Position numbers and translations under genes: made by a program. A stretch of 64,000 nucleotides of DNA from an uncultured Clostridia bacterium (GTDB taxonomy: Bacteria > Bacillota > Clostridia > Oscillospirales > Acutalibacteraceae). Shown piece by piece: positions 33,380 through 42,087 of this stretch (positions are counted from its first letter, which is position 1; every line of letters starts with the position of its first letter). The stretch is from the NCBI GenBank assembly GCA_937884995.1, contig CAKZZL010000029.1, forward strand, positions 26,742 through 90,741. The letters run 5' to 3'. The notes under the pieces are model-generated. The model had not been told where the DNA came from. It saw nothing but the letters and a program-made list of their open reading frames with translations, and made no database searches.

Positions 33380-34249
33380 TTGGATAGATATATATGCTAT
33401 ACAATTGAAGAAAATTATGACGGCAAGAAGATAGAGTCATTCATGAGAAATGAGATGAAAGCATCCGCAAGGCTTATTCGCGGTCTGAAGCACTTGCCGG
33501 ATGGGATTACCGTAAACGGGGTGCATGCACGCACGATAGATATTTTACACAAAGGCGACATATTGGGTTTTCATTTAAGTGAAAAAGATGACTTTGAATA
33601 TGCTGAGCCCGTAAAGATGAGCCTGGAGATACTTTATGAGGATGATGATCTTTTAATTGTAAATAAGCCTGCGGGACTGGCTAACCATCCTTCGCATAAC
33701 CACCAGGGAGATACACTTGCAAATGCTGTATCATATCACTTGAGTGAAAAAGGAAAAACAGGGACTTTCAGGTCGGTAGGAAGGCTTGATAAGGGAACAT
33801 CCGGAATCGTTGTATGTGCTCTTAATAAGTTCTCCGCTGCTAAACTTTCCGGCAGGATATATAAAGAATATTATGCTGTTTGTGACGGGATATATGAGGG
33901 AGAAGGCGTTATTGACAGACCTATATATAGACCTGACCCCATTATTACAAAACGAGTGGTTGATGAACGAGGAGAAAAGGCGATTACACAGTGGCGTGCG
34001 CTGAAAAGCAAAAACGGCAGGACACTTCTTCGGATACATCTGCTTACCGGCAGGACTCATCAAATTCGGGTGCATTTTGCGAGTACGGGAACACCTCTTA
34101 CAGGAGACAGCATGTACGGGATAAAGAGTGACATGATTTCTCATCAGGCACTGCATTGTGCATATATACGCTTAAATCATCCTGTGACAGAAAAAGAAAT
34201 TGAAATTGAGTGTCCTATGCCTGAGGATATGGAAAAACTTATAAAATAG
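33380..34249 (+). CDS. RluA-family pseudouridine synthase
   Basis: Isomerises uridine to pseudouridine in rRNA or tRNA. 289 residues: an S4-like N-terminal part (RLIRGLKHLPDGITVNGVHA), LLIVNKPAGLANHP, the catalytic-Asp motif GRLDKGTSGIVVCALN, and HLLTGRTHQIRVHFASTGTPLTGDSMYG. Which RNA site it modifies cannot be told. The TTG at 33380 is favoured since GCGGTGAT lies at ribosome-site distance; the in-frame GTG at 33371 would be inside that site. It ends before a hairpin at 34261. Confidence 0.92.
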   Translation: MDRYICYTIEENYDGKKIESFMRNEMKASARLIRGLKHLPDGITVNGVHARTIDILHKGDILGFHLSEKDDFEYAEPVKMSLEILYEDDDLLIVNKPAGLANHPSHNHQGDTLANAVSYHLSEKGKTGTFRSVGRLDKGTSGIVVCALNKFSAAKLSGRIYKEYYAVCDGIYEGEGVIDRPIYRPDPIITKRVVDERGEKAITQWRALKSKNGRTLLRIHLLTGRTHQIRVHFASTGTPLTGDSMYGIKSDMISHQALHCAYIRLNHPVTEKEIEIECPMPEDMEKLIK

Positions 34250-34260
34250 GGGGCCCCATG

Positions 34261-34294
34261 AGGGAGGCAGTTCATAAAGAAGGTTGCCTCCCTT
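34261..34294 (+). terminator. Terminator-like hairpin after the pseudouridine synthase
   Basis: AGGGAGGCA (34261-34269) pairs with TGCCTCCCT (34285-34293), 9 bp, followed by TGGTCTTT. Confidence 0.6.
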
Positions 34295-34368
34295 GGTCTT
34301 TATAATCAGTCGATGTTTGATTCTAGTAACAGAAAACATAATCAATTAAGCATACGGAGGATTATATT

Positions 34369-34563
34369 ATGAAAAAGTATATTACTGATGAGAAGAATGG
34401 ACTTGACTATACGCTTATAAACGGTGTGTATTTGCCTAATCTCATTTCAAATGAAACTAATTATGAAATTGGTATTTGGGGTATGAGATATTATGATTAT
34501 ATCAAAGAACATCACCCTTCCTTCTGTACTTCGCTTAGAGTACAATGCAAATTGCTGTATTAA
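34369..34563 (+). pseudogene. Truncated TnpV-like transposon protein
   Basis: 64 residues beginning MKKYITDEKNGLDYTLINGV and LPNLISNETNYEIGIWGM, which matches the N terminus of TnpV-type proteins carried by Firmicute mobile elements (usual length about 110-130). The downstream half is missing and replaced by an unrelated end, so it is a truncated copy. A good GGAGGATTATATT ribosome site remains. It marks the start of the accessory stretch 34369-36330. Confidence 0.6.
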
Positions 34564-34588
34564 ACAGAAAATCCGGAAAAAAATAATC

Positions 34589-34606
34589 CCCCAAACGTAT
34601 TTGGGG
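34589..34606. terminator. Bidirectional terminator between the TnpV remnant and the AAA+ gene
   Basis: CCCCAAA (34589-34595), CGTA, TTTGGGG (34600-34606), with ATATTTTTAT after it on the plus strand and ATTATTTTTTT on the minus strand. Confidence 0.7.
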
Positions 34607-34622
34607 AATATTTTTATACTTT

Positions 34623-35813
34623 TTATTTTGTTAACCAATCTGAAAAATCAATTATTTTAACTCCTTCATACTGATACATAGGATGTCGTGTTCTTGCTAT
34701 CAGTATTTTTGGATAAGCATCTTGAATTGCGAGCAGAGGTGATACTTCACGCTGAAAGGTTTTTTCATCTGAAATATTATCAGACACTTGAATATAGATT
34801 TTCTCATCTCGCTTTATTGCAACAAAATCAATTTCTTTTTTATAGAGAACTCCGACATACACTTCATATCCTCTTCGCAAAAGCTCTATTGCAATAATAT
34901 TTTCAAGTACCCTGCCATAATCCATATTCTTGGTGCCGAGCTTTGCATAACGAAACGAGTGGTCGCTCAAATAGTATTTAACTGTTGAGGAAAGATACTT
35001 TTTTCCTTTAATATCATATCTCGGAACTTTGTAAAACGCAAAAGCATTGCAAAGATACTGAATGTATGAACCAATTGTCTTATGATTGATTTTATCTTTA
35101 TTGCTGTTAAAGGTGTCCGCTATTGTTCTTGCCGAAGTAAGATTTGAAATGTTATCCATCAGAAAATCTACAAGCCTGTCCATCAAAGCCATATTGCGAA
35201 TTTTGTATTTTTTACGAATATCTCTCACTATCAGCGTGTTAAAAACATCCGCTATATAGTCATACTTTGATTCTTGCTCTTTATATACATATGAACCCGA
35301 CATACCGCCTTCGTTTATATATCTGTCAAACGCAGAATACAAATCAGTGTATTCAAAATACTTTATATACTCTGCGAATGAGAAAGGATAAACCTTTATT
35401 TCAAATGTTCTTCCCGTAAAAAGTGTTGCAAGGTCTGAGCTTAAAAGAAATGCATTTGAACCGGTGATGTATATGTCATACTTTTCCGAAGCGTGTAAAC
35501 CGTTTATTGCTTTTTCAAAGCCGTTACACATTTGTATTTCATCTATCATAACAAAATTATCTATGCCCTCTTTATATGCAGCGTTAATATAGTCATAAAG
35601 AGGTCTGTATTCTGTCAGGTTATCAAATTCAGGCAAATTGAAATTAATATGAATAATATTAGCGTTCGGTATATTTGAAACCACATAACTTCTGAATGCT
35701 TCAAGCAGCTTTGATTTTCCTGAGCGGCGCACGCCGGTAATAACCTTAATATCGGGCGTGCCGATTACACCAATTATTTTATCAAGATAATCATTTCTTT
35801 CAATCAATTTCAT
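34623..35813 (-). CDS. AAA+ ATPase with C-terminal DUF4143 domain
   Basis: 396 residues. N-terminal P-loop ATPase: Walker A ITGVRRSGKSKLL (about 25-37), Walker B FVMIDEIQM (about 87-95) and sensor YITGSNAFLLSSDLA; the C-terminal part (GRVLENIIAIELLRRGYEVY, KKEIDFVAI) is the DUF4143 nuclease-like fold with the E...D...EIDFV pattern. Function of this widespread family is unknown; it is common in accessory DNA. It has an inverted repeat over its promoter region and lies between two broken genes. Confidence 0.85.
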   Translation of the reverse strand: MKLIERNDYLDKIIGVIGTPDIKVITGVRRSGKSKLLEAFRSYVVSNIPNANIIHINFNLPEFDNLTEYRPLYDYINAAYKEGIDNFVMIDEIQMCNGFEKAINGLHASEKYDIYITGSNAFLLSSDLATLFTGRTFEIKVYPFSFAEYIKYFEYTDLYSAFDRYINEGGMSGSYVYKEQESKYDYIADVFNTLIVRDIRKKYKIRNMALMDRLVDFLMDNISNLTSARTIADTFNSNKDKINHKTIGSYIQYLCNAFAFYKVPRYDIKGKKYLSSTVKYYLSDHSFRYAKLGTKNMDYGRVLENIIAIELLRRGYEVYVGVLYKKEIDFVAIKRDEKIYIQVSDNISDEKTFQREVSPLLAIQDAYPKILIARTRHPMYQYEGVKIIDFSDWLTK

Positions 35814-35849
35814 AAATCTTCATCTCCTGCTATATATTATGCCACACTT

Positions 35850-35886
35850 ATTTCCCAAAATCAATATTTTTATAATTTTGGGAAAT
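35850..35886. repeat. Perfect 12-bp inverted repeat upstream of the AAA+ gene
   Basis: ATTTCCCAAAAT (35850-35861) and ATTTTGGGAAAT (35875-35886) are exact inverted copies with a 13-bp spacer. They lie 36-73 bp upstream of the minus-strand AAA+ start, where its promoter is expected, so they could be an operator; a small mobile-element end is another possibility. Confidence 0.6.
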
Positions 35887-35906
35887 AAAACAAATTCTTC
35901 TTCGTT

Positions 35907-36275
35907 ATGGCGGGAAGACTTAATAAATTTAAGAAAAATATAATCTTTGCAGTTATCGTTACGTCTTTGTTGCTTGCAGAGTGCTTCTGGCCCGTTAAGA
36001 TTCCGGACGTTGAGGCTGACGCACTTTTCTTCCTTGACCGCTCGCTGCCTGTCTTTATGTGGCTAACGACTATGAGTAGCTATAAAGAGCATACCCAAGC
36101 AGGTCTTACGGATAAATAGAAAAACAAAATTCAGGAACACAGAAAGAGATTGCCACCGGAAGAATTTGAAAAACGCTTCCAAAACGGCAAATTCAAAAAA
36201 CCAAAGCTAATTGTTGAAGAAATTGAAGAAAAAGAAAAACGGCATAGCCGTTGCTATACCGTGATTTCTTACTAA
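35907..36275 (+). pseudogene. Hypothetical gene interrupted by an in-frame TAG
   Basis: A frame starting MAGRLNKFKKNIIFAVIVTS at 35907 stops at TAG 36117-36119, but the same frame goes on for 51 further sense codons (KNKIQEHRKRLPPEEFEKRF..., ending HSRCYTVISY) to TAA 36273-36275. The second part is strongly charged and helical, like a real protein end. No family is recognised. A nonsense mutation in a mobile-element gene is the simplest reading. Confidence 0.35.
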
Positions 36276-36335
36276 AGACGATGCCTTCTGAGTGTACCTT
36301 CTTTATGACGGACACCCCGATTTTTTGTATTAGCC

Positions 36336-37835
36336 TTATTCGGATACTGTAAAGCCTTCCTTGCTTCTCTTCTCCTGAAGTTGCTGCTGCATTTCTTTTT
36401 TGTTTTTGCCTGAAAGTTTATAGAAGAACATCGGTATTGCACAAAGGAGCATACTCAGACCCGGAATTATGGATACGAGTGAGAACATAGCGAAGTTCTG
36501 TCCTCTTGTAAGCTCAGTAGCAGCTGTGATAACTTCGGAGTTAAGCATCTGGTCCGGTTCGAAACCGATTACCATATACATGATAATGATGCCACATGTT
36601 GAAAAAGCAGAACCGAATTTGTTGATAAATCCCTGGCAGGCAGAACCAAGAGCGTTGTCTCTGTGACCTGTCGTAAGTTCCATATAGTCAAGGCAGTCAT
36701 AGATCATTGCAATTGAAAGAGTGTTGATGACACCCAGAGGAATGCATTGAACTAGCACGAAAGGTATGCATGCATAAAGATTGTTTGTAAACCAAGCAAT
36801 AAGAGTTGTGCCTATACTTGCTACAAAACCGGCAATGCATGTTGTTATGAGCAACTTCTTGTAATCAAACTTCTTCATAAGAGAAGGCATAAGTATTGTT
36901 GCACCGAACATACCTACTACAGCGCAAAGCTGGAAGATAGATTTAACTGTTGAAACTGACTGCGATATTGCTGCGGTTTTTTCTTCAAGTGTCATATTGC
37001 TGTAATCCGGTCCGATATAGAAAGCATATCTTGCAACATGAATTGCAGCAGCTTGTACCATATAACGTCCGCTTGAAAGAATCCCCATTATTATTACAAG
37101 AATGAGAGGCTTGCAATGGAAAATTCTTGATAATGTGGAAGGTTCTCCTTCAACCTTTTTCGTCGGTGGAGGAACAGCTCTTTCCTTTATATGGAAATAT
37201 GAGTTTATATAGAGCGCCATACCAATGGCAACTACTGTTATTGAAATAATGCGGTAGAGATTCTTGTTGTATTTTTCCGGATCACTTGAATCGATGATTT
37301 TGGGAAGAAGCATTCCGAATGCGAAGAAAAAGATTTCCGGAAGTGCGGAACCGACACTGTTCCATATCTTTGCAAAAGAAACAACATGGCTTCTTTCCTC
37401 GGAATTTGGCGTTATTACATTTGGAAAACTCCAGAAAGGAACATCCGCCATAGTGTAGCACATGCCCCAAAGGACATATACAAAAGCGGAGAATATCATA
37501 AGAGACTTAATGCTCATGTTCGGGCTGATGTACATCAAAACAGTAAGAACCGTAACCGGAAGAGCTGCAAACAAAATATATGGCTTAAGTTTACCCCATT
37601 TTGTTTCATGACGGTCAACGATAATGCCCATAAGTGGGTCATTTATGGCATCCCATACACGTGCCAATAACATTAAGAGAAGTACGAACATGAGAGGCAG
37701 GTGAAGAATGTTTACATAATAGTCGCTGATGTAGCTTGACATCATAGCATAAACCATTCCTTGTCCGAGTCCGCCTATTGAGAACATCCAAAGTTCTTTT
37801 TTTCCTACATATTTTTTGCCTAAAACTTCGCTCAT
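36336..37835 (-). CDS. GPH-family (MelB-like) sugar:cation symporter
   Basis: 499 residues with about twelve membrane helices. N-terminal KELWMFSIGGLGQGMVYAMM and RVWDAINDPLMGIIVDRHET match the glycoside-pentoside-hexuronide:cation symporter family, where the Asp residues in helix II/IV regions bind the cation. Substrate unknown. The gene follows the phosphoesterase and DUF218 genes on the same strand with 4-bp and 7-bp overlaps, so the three form an operon; the set is unusual because no glycosidase is included. Confidence 0.88.
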   Translation of the reverse strand: MSEVLGKKYVGKKELWMFSIGGLGQGMVYAMMSSYISDYYVNILHLPLMFVLLLMLLARVWDAINDPLMGIIVDRHETKWGKLKPYILFAALPVTVLTVLMYISPNMSIKSLMIFSAFVYVLWGMCYTMADVPFWSFPNVITPNSEERSHVVSFAKIWNSVGSALPEIFFFAFGMLLPKIIDSSDPEKYNKNLYRIISITVVAIGMALYINSYFHIKERAVPPPTKKVEGEPSTLSRIFHCKPLILVIIMGILSSGRYMVQAAAIHVARYAFYIGPDYSNMTLEEKTAAISQSVSTVKSIFQLCAVVGMFGATILMPSLMKKFDYKKLLITTCIAGFVASIGTTLIAWFTNNLYACIPFVLVQCIPLGVINTLSIAMIYDCLDYMELTTGHRDNALGSACQGFINKFGSAFSTCGIIIMYMVIGFEPDQMLNSEVITAATELTRGQNFAMFSLVSIIPGLSMLLCAIPMFFYKLSGKNKKEMQQQLQEKRSKEGFTVSE

Positions 37836-38815
37836 AATTGATCTCCTTTTGCAGATAGATTTATTGTAAAGCTGTGGTTTGCTATATTTTCCGGAGTGAA
37901 AATTTTCTCTCCGAAAACCCGCGACCTGACTTCTATTTTGTCATTATATACATTAAAAATCAAGCCCTGAGTATACTTTTTAAATGGTCCGTGATTTATA
38001 ACGCCGACTGTGGGAGCGCTTATTGCCTTAAATAATCCGCAGTCTTCATAGCTGTACTCACTTGTGCAATAATGAAGATGACCTGTTATATATACAACAT
38101 TATTGTATTTTTCAAAAACTGATCTCAATTTATCGGAATCCCAGCCTACAGATCCCCTCCATTTGCCGCGGCCGAGGAATGTCTTCGGAAGTCCGTTTGT
38201 ACGCTTGAGCGGCTGGTGGTTAAATACGAAAACAGGTTTATTTGGATCTGAGCAGCTAAGCTCGCTATCAAGCCAGTCAAGCTGCTTCCTGCTTATATAT
38301 GAAGCTTCAAAACTGCTTCTGTCAGACCCCATCATGATGAACTTATATCCATTAACTTCTTTTGAGAAATAATATTTGTCAAGAGGGTTTGGGACAGCAT
38401 TTTCAAGGCCTGAAAGGAATGAAGAGAACTTTTTGACTTGAGAACGATAATTTCTCAGACGTATGTCGTGATTGCCCGGAACAGCAAATATGTTCTTAAA
38501 TTTGCTGCAAATGGGAGAAAGAAGATAAGAAAGCATTTCGTATTCATCATTTCTGCCGTATTCCGTAAGATCGCCTACAATAACTAAAGCATCAAATAGA
38601 CCCTCATAGTCCTTAACATCTTCTACAGCATAATTTACTCTGGCTGCCCGCAAGGGAGATAATCTGGAAATCTGGGGGTCTCCCCAGACTACGAAGGATA
38701 AAGGAACATCCGTCGGTATAACTGCCTGTGGCTCTTTGGATACAGTTACTATCTTTTGATTTTTGAGAGTAGCATCCAGTGCCGAATTCATCTTTTCAAA
38801 CATTTTCATCACCAT
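37832..38815 (-). CDS. Calcineurin-like metallophosphoesterase
   Basis: 327 residues (323 if the ATG at 38803 is used, which has GGTGAT at ribosome-site distance). Metal motifs are VVWGDPQIS, VIVGDLTEYG, VPGNHDIR, VFNHQPL and ITGHLHYCT. Such enzymes cut phosphomono- or diesters; the substrate is not evident. No signal peptide is visible, so it is cytoplasmic. The 5' end overlaps the DUF218 gene by 7 bp and the 3' end overlaps the transporter by 4 bp. Confidence 0.88.
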   Translation of the reverse strand: MVMKMFEKMNSALDATLKNQKIVTVSKEPQAVIPTDVPLSFVVWGDPQISRLSPLRAARVNYAVEDVKDYEGLFDALVIVGDLTEYGRNDEYEMLSYLLSPICSKFKNIFAVPGNHDIRLRNYRSQVKKFSSFLSGLENAVPNPLDKYYFSKEVNGYKFIMMGSDRSSFEASYISRKQLDWLDSELSCSDPNKPVFVFNHQPLKRTNGLPKTFLGRGKWRGSVGWDSDKLRSVFEKYNNVVYITGHLHYCTSEYSYEDCGLFKAISAPTVGVINHGPFKKYTQGLIFNVYNDKIEVRSRVFGEKIFTPENIANHSFTINLSAKGDQL

Positions 38816-39273
38816 ATTATTCCGATAAGTGCAAAAGGTCGCAAAAAAGTTTCACGTATACGAAATAAGAGGGAATGTGCGCCGTTGGGAGCAGATACGG
38901 GTGTATAGTTTACTCCCGCTTTTTTCATTATCTTTTTGCAACGCCATATGTGAAACTTATTCGTGATAAAGGAAACAGATGCATCTTTTCCGAGAAGGCT
39001 TGCAGTGTTTTTGAAATTCTGCAAAGTGGTCATAGCCTTGTCTTCTAAAATAATCCTGTTTTCATCTATCCCGTGACTTATAAGTTCATTTTTCATTATC
39101 TGCGCTTCTGAGAGAGTAGAAGTCTTAGATGTTTCCCCGCCTGAAACCACAATCCTCAGATCTTTGCCAGAATTCAGTAGCTTTACGGCAGTTTCTATTC
39201 TCCGAAGAACTATATCACTTGCCTTGTTATTTTCAATCGGACCGCCCAAAAGCAGTAAATACTCATCTTTCAT
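38809..39273 (-). CDS. DUF218/YdcF-family protein
   Basis: 154 residues. Starts LLLLGGPIENNKASDIVLRR, carries VVSGGETSKTSTLSEA and the LEDKAMTTLQNFKNTASLL and SFITNKFHIWRC segments of the DUF218 fold (YdcF/SanA relatives, implicated in envelope functions and possibly nucleotide binding). The family often has membrane anchors; none is seen here. It is the first gene of a three-gene minus-strand operon with the phosphoesterase and sugar symporter. AGGAGGTCGCC is its ribosome site. Confidence 0.82.
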   Translation of the reverse strand: MKDEYLLLLGGPIENNKASDIVLRRIETAVKLLNSGKDLRIVVSGGETSKTSTLSEAQIMKNELISHGIDENRIILEDKAMTTLQNFKNTASLLGKDASVSFITNKFHIWRCKKIMKKAGVNYTPVSAPNGAHSLLFRIRETFLRPFALIGIIW

Positions 39274-39466
39274 AGGCGACCTCCTGAATTTAATATGCCT
39301 TATTATATCATTTTATGTCTTTTTTAACAATATAGTAAAAGCAAAAGTTTATCTCAAAAAAAGCAGTAATAATGAAACTGAATCGATTTTGTTCTTTTCC
39401 CGCTGACAGAATCAATACCAAGAAGTACAATTTATATAGAATACATTGTAGAACGAGGTATAGCTT

Positions 39467-39792
39467 ATGCGACACAGTAAAGAACTTTTAACAGGGACTA
39501 CAAGTTTGTTGTTGCTTAGTGTACTTAACGGAGACGATCTCTACGGATACAGAATTATACGCGAACTTGAAATCAGAAGTGAGAATGCTTTTGAAATGAG
39601 TGAGGGTACCCTTTATCCAATTCTCCATGCACTTGAAAAGGAAAAGTTACTTGAATCCTATTGGCAGGAAGTTGACGGCAGAAACAGGAAGTATTATCAC
39701 ATTACAAAAAAGGCATCAAGGAGTTAGAGAGTAAAAAGCAGGATTTTGAAGAGTTTCCATCTTCTGTTTTTCATGTCATAAATTTTGCGTAA
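39467..39792 (+). pseudogene. PadR-family transcriptional regulator split by a -1 frameshift
   Basis: Codons from 39467 encode a PadR winged helix (LTGTTSLLLLSVLNGDDLYG, EMSEGTLYPILHALEKEKLL, NRKYYHITKK) and then run into a stop at 39725-39727. The -1 frame from 39712 continues GIKELESKKQDFEEFPSSVF and ends at 39792, the normal PadR end. The switch point is A AAA AAG (39706-39712), a canonical -1 slippery heptamer, so either a base was lost from the A-run or the gene uses programmed frameshifting. The partner gene downstream is truncated, which favours decay. Confidence 0.7.
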
Positions 39793-39811
39793 TATCTTTG
39801 GGTGATAAGCT

Positions 39812-39895
39812 ATGAAAAAAGAGGAATACATATCTGAGGTTGTCTCTGGTATCAATGATAAATATGTGCGGCAGCAAATTGAAAAGGAACTTTAG
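39812..39895 (+). pseudogene. N-terminal fragment of a HAAS/DUF1700-type PadR partner
   Basis: 27 codons read MKKEEYISEVVSGINDKYVR followed by QQIEKEL and a TAG. PadR genes are often followed by a membrane protein with such an N-terminal HAAS domain (MKKEEYxxxVxxxI...RxxIxxELxxH). Only the first helices are left here. A GGTGAT ribosome site precedes it. Confidence 0.45.
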
Positions 39896-39944
39896 GTTTG
39901 TTAATGTTGATAAGAAGATTAACGGCATTTGCTAATTATATGAA

Positions 39945-39976
39945 AAAAGCCCGAAGCATTGAGACTCCGGGCTTTT
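39945..39976 (+). terminator. Terminator after the PadR remnants
   Basis: AAAAGCCCG (39945-39953) pairs with CGGGCTTTT (39968-39976), 9 bp, with the T-run inside the 3' arm. Confidence 0.75.
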
Positions 39977-40291
39977 CAATGAAGCTTGTAATTGGACTTG
40001 AAACGATGACCTGCGCATTACAAAAAAAGTACAGATGTTTTTCAGACAGTATTGTTTAACGACTTTTAGATCTTTTTCACTTTTTGATTTTTGTGTTATT
40101 CATTTGGTACTCTTTTTTATTATGACTTTCTGTCCATAAATGGTTGTTAAGCGGTTGTTGGCAGTTTTTTGAAAGATTTATCCTGAGGATTTTGTCCTGA
40201 GAGTTTTCTCTGTCAAGAATGCTAATTGAAAATTTTTGATATTTCAGTTTCAATTTTTACCAAATTTAAAGCCATTTATTATTTCAATTAT
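39977..40291. other. Gene-free AT-rich gap
   Basis: No open frame with a start and ribosome site, no clear hairpin and no tRNA-like fold. Probably degraded sequence between the PadR remnants and the antiporter. Confidence 0.45.
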
Positions 40292-41371
40292 CTATTTGAG
40301 AACAACTGTTGCTACAACATATGCAGTATAGCCTGTCATAAGAAATATACCTTGCCAGCGATGAAGCTTCTTAGTGATTATTGTCGGGAATACAACAATA
40401 GTTGTTGCAATAAGGCAAACGAGCATATCTATTGTTACAGAAGAAACAGAGAGTGCAAGTGCCTCGTTTCCCTGGCCCAGTGTTATGAAGGAACATATGG
40501 GTAATATAAGGGTAAGGTCTATAATGTTTGCACCGAGAATGTTACCTACAGATAGGTCGCCCTCTTTCTTTCTGAGAGCAGTAATCGTTGTAACAAGTTC
40601 CGGAAGGGATGTACCGATTGCAACAGCCAGCACACTGATGATTCTCTGCGGAACATGTATATCCTCTGCAAGTTTGGTACCCGAGTTAACAAGAATTTCA
40701 GCCCCTATAACAGTGCCGAAGGCACCCAGTAAAAACATAAGTATATATTTAACCCACTGAGCCGGACTAGCCTTCTCTTTTTTTACTTCATCATCATAAA
40801 CTATGGCTATGGTATCCGGTGTAGTGGTTATTTGGCGGTCATGGCTCTTCATGGCAATAAAGTTCTCAATGAAGAAAACAAAGAATATCAGAATAAGGAA
40901 AATTGTGCCATAGGTTGAAAGAGAATAATATTCATTTGTTTCTCCCTCAAAGGTGAGTGTCCTTTTTGCCGTAAAGATACTGCCGGCAATCAGACCTGCA
41001 GATGCGAGAAATACGAAAATGCCTTTGGGGGCAAATTCTTTTCTCTCAATAGCAAAAGGCATGAATATCAAAAAGATAGCCAATATCATTGCTGTGTTTG
41101 CCGTTACTGAACCTATAGCATTTCCTGCTGCCATATCAAGATTTCCCTTGATGGTTGCAGTTATTGATACTATCATTTCGGGCAAAGTGGTTGCTATTGA
41201 CACAATGGTTGCGCCGATTACAAATTTAGGCACACCAAGTTCTTCTGCAATCCAACTTGCGGCATCCACAAACCAGTCACCACCCTTTATAATGAGGATA
41301 AGTCCTACTATAAAGTAAACAAGAATAAGATAAGTAGGTCCGGTTGAAAAGAAATTTTCAAAAGTTTCCAT
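40292..41371 (-). CDS. CaCA-family Ca2+/Na+ (cation) antiporter
   Basis: 359 residues, about ten membrane helices in two inverted halves. The two alpha-repeats are GATIVSIATTLPEMIVSITA, near residue 55, and AVAIGTSLPELVTTITALRK, near residue 255, each with the acidic residue that binds the cation. The middle loop is hydrophilic (DDEVKKEKASPA). The family exchanges Ca2+ for Na+ or H+. It stands alone with no regulatory element seen. Confidence 0.92.
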   Translation of the reverse strand: METFENFFSTGPTYLILVYFIVGLILIIKGGDWFVDAASWIAEELGVPKFVIGATIVSIATTLPEMIVSITATIKGNLDMAAGNAIGSVTANTAMILAIFLIFMPFAIERKEFAPKGIFVFLASAGLIAGSIFTAKRTLTFEGETNEYYSLSTYGTIFLILIFFVFFIENFIAMKSHDRQITTTPDTIAIVYDDEVKKEKASPAQWVKYILMFLLGAFGTVIGAEILVNSGTKLAEDIHVPQRIISVLAVAIGTSLPELVTTITALRKKEGDLSVGNILGANIIDLTLILPICSFITLGQGNEALALSVSSVTIDMLVCLIATTIVVFPTIITKKLHRWQGIFLMTGYTAYVVATVVLK

Positions 41372-41444
41372 GAAATCACCTTGTGTAATTATATTGGTGC
41401 TTTATTGTACTCTCAGCAGAGTCTTTTGTCAACAAAGAGAAAAG

Positions 41445-41468
41445 GACCCCGGCTTGTTCTCCGGGGTC
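41445..41468 (-). terminator. Terminator after the zinc-ribbon membrane protein gene
   Basis: GACCCCGG and CCGGGGTC form an 8-bp GC-rich stem; on the minus strand CTTTTCTCTTTG follows. Confidence 0.75.
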
Positions 41469-41485
41469 ATAGATTGAGCTAAAAA

Positions 41486-41986
41486 TTATTTAAGGAACTT
41501 AAGGCTTCTAACAATTGCAGGCTCAACTGCTTTTCCTGAACAAATTTGGAAGAAGCAAATGATTCTTATAACTACAAGAATAACAAGGCAAATAGCTGCT
41601 GCAATCGGTACTATAATTGTGAAGCTGAGAATTGAAGCAGCAAGAGCAAGAAGAATGGTTACAACTTCAATTTTGATTGCCTGACGAAGATGGAACTTAA
41701 TATAAGGTGAATCTTTGCTTGCTAAAAGAGCGATAATGATTCCTATAATACTCATAAGGTAGATGAGCATAGCATAGCATTTGTTTTCAGAAATATCAGT
41801 TTCATCAAACTCGGCAGTATGATCATAAGGGTCTACTGCTTGAACAGCTGCGTATTGAGGAGCCGGTTGAGCGTAAACAGGGGCTCCCTGCTGTTCATTT
41901 GCTTCTGCTGCAATCGGAGTACCGCATGCTGAGCAGAATGTTGCATCATCTTGTAATTGAGTGTTACATGCTGGACAAGTTTTCAT
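41486..41986 (-). CDS. Zinc-ribbon membrane protein, DUF4870-like
   Basis: 166 residues. N-terminal zinc ribbon CPACNTQLQDDATFCSACG (4-22), a Pro/Ala/Gln-rich linker (about 30-60), then three or four membrane segments (MLIYLMSIIGIIIALLA, VVTILLALAASILSFTIIV, AAAICLVILVVIRIICFF). The YIKFHLRQAIKIEVV segment is like DUF4870-type tandem-helix proteins. Role unknown; similar proteins are common in Firmicutes. Confidence 0.8.
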   Translation of the reverse strand: MKTCPACNTQLQDDATFCSACGTPIAAEANEQQGAPVYAQPAPQYAAVQAVDPYDHTAEFDETDISENKCYAMLIYLMSIIGIIIALLASKDSPYIKFHLRQAIKIEVVTILLALAASILSFTIIVPIAAAICLVILVVIRIICFFQICSGKAVEPAIVRSLKFLK

Positions 41987-42087
41987 GATATATTATCCTT
42001 TCGTTTTTTATTGTTCTTCGGAACATGTAAATTATATTACTTTTAACCGCTTTAAGTCAATAAGCAAGATACGTCTTGTTAAAAATA

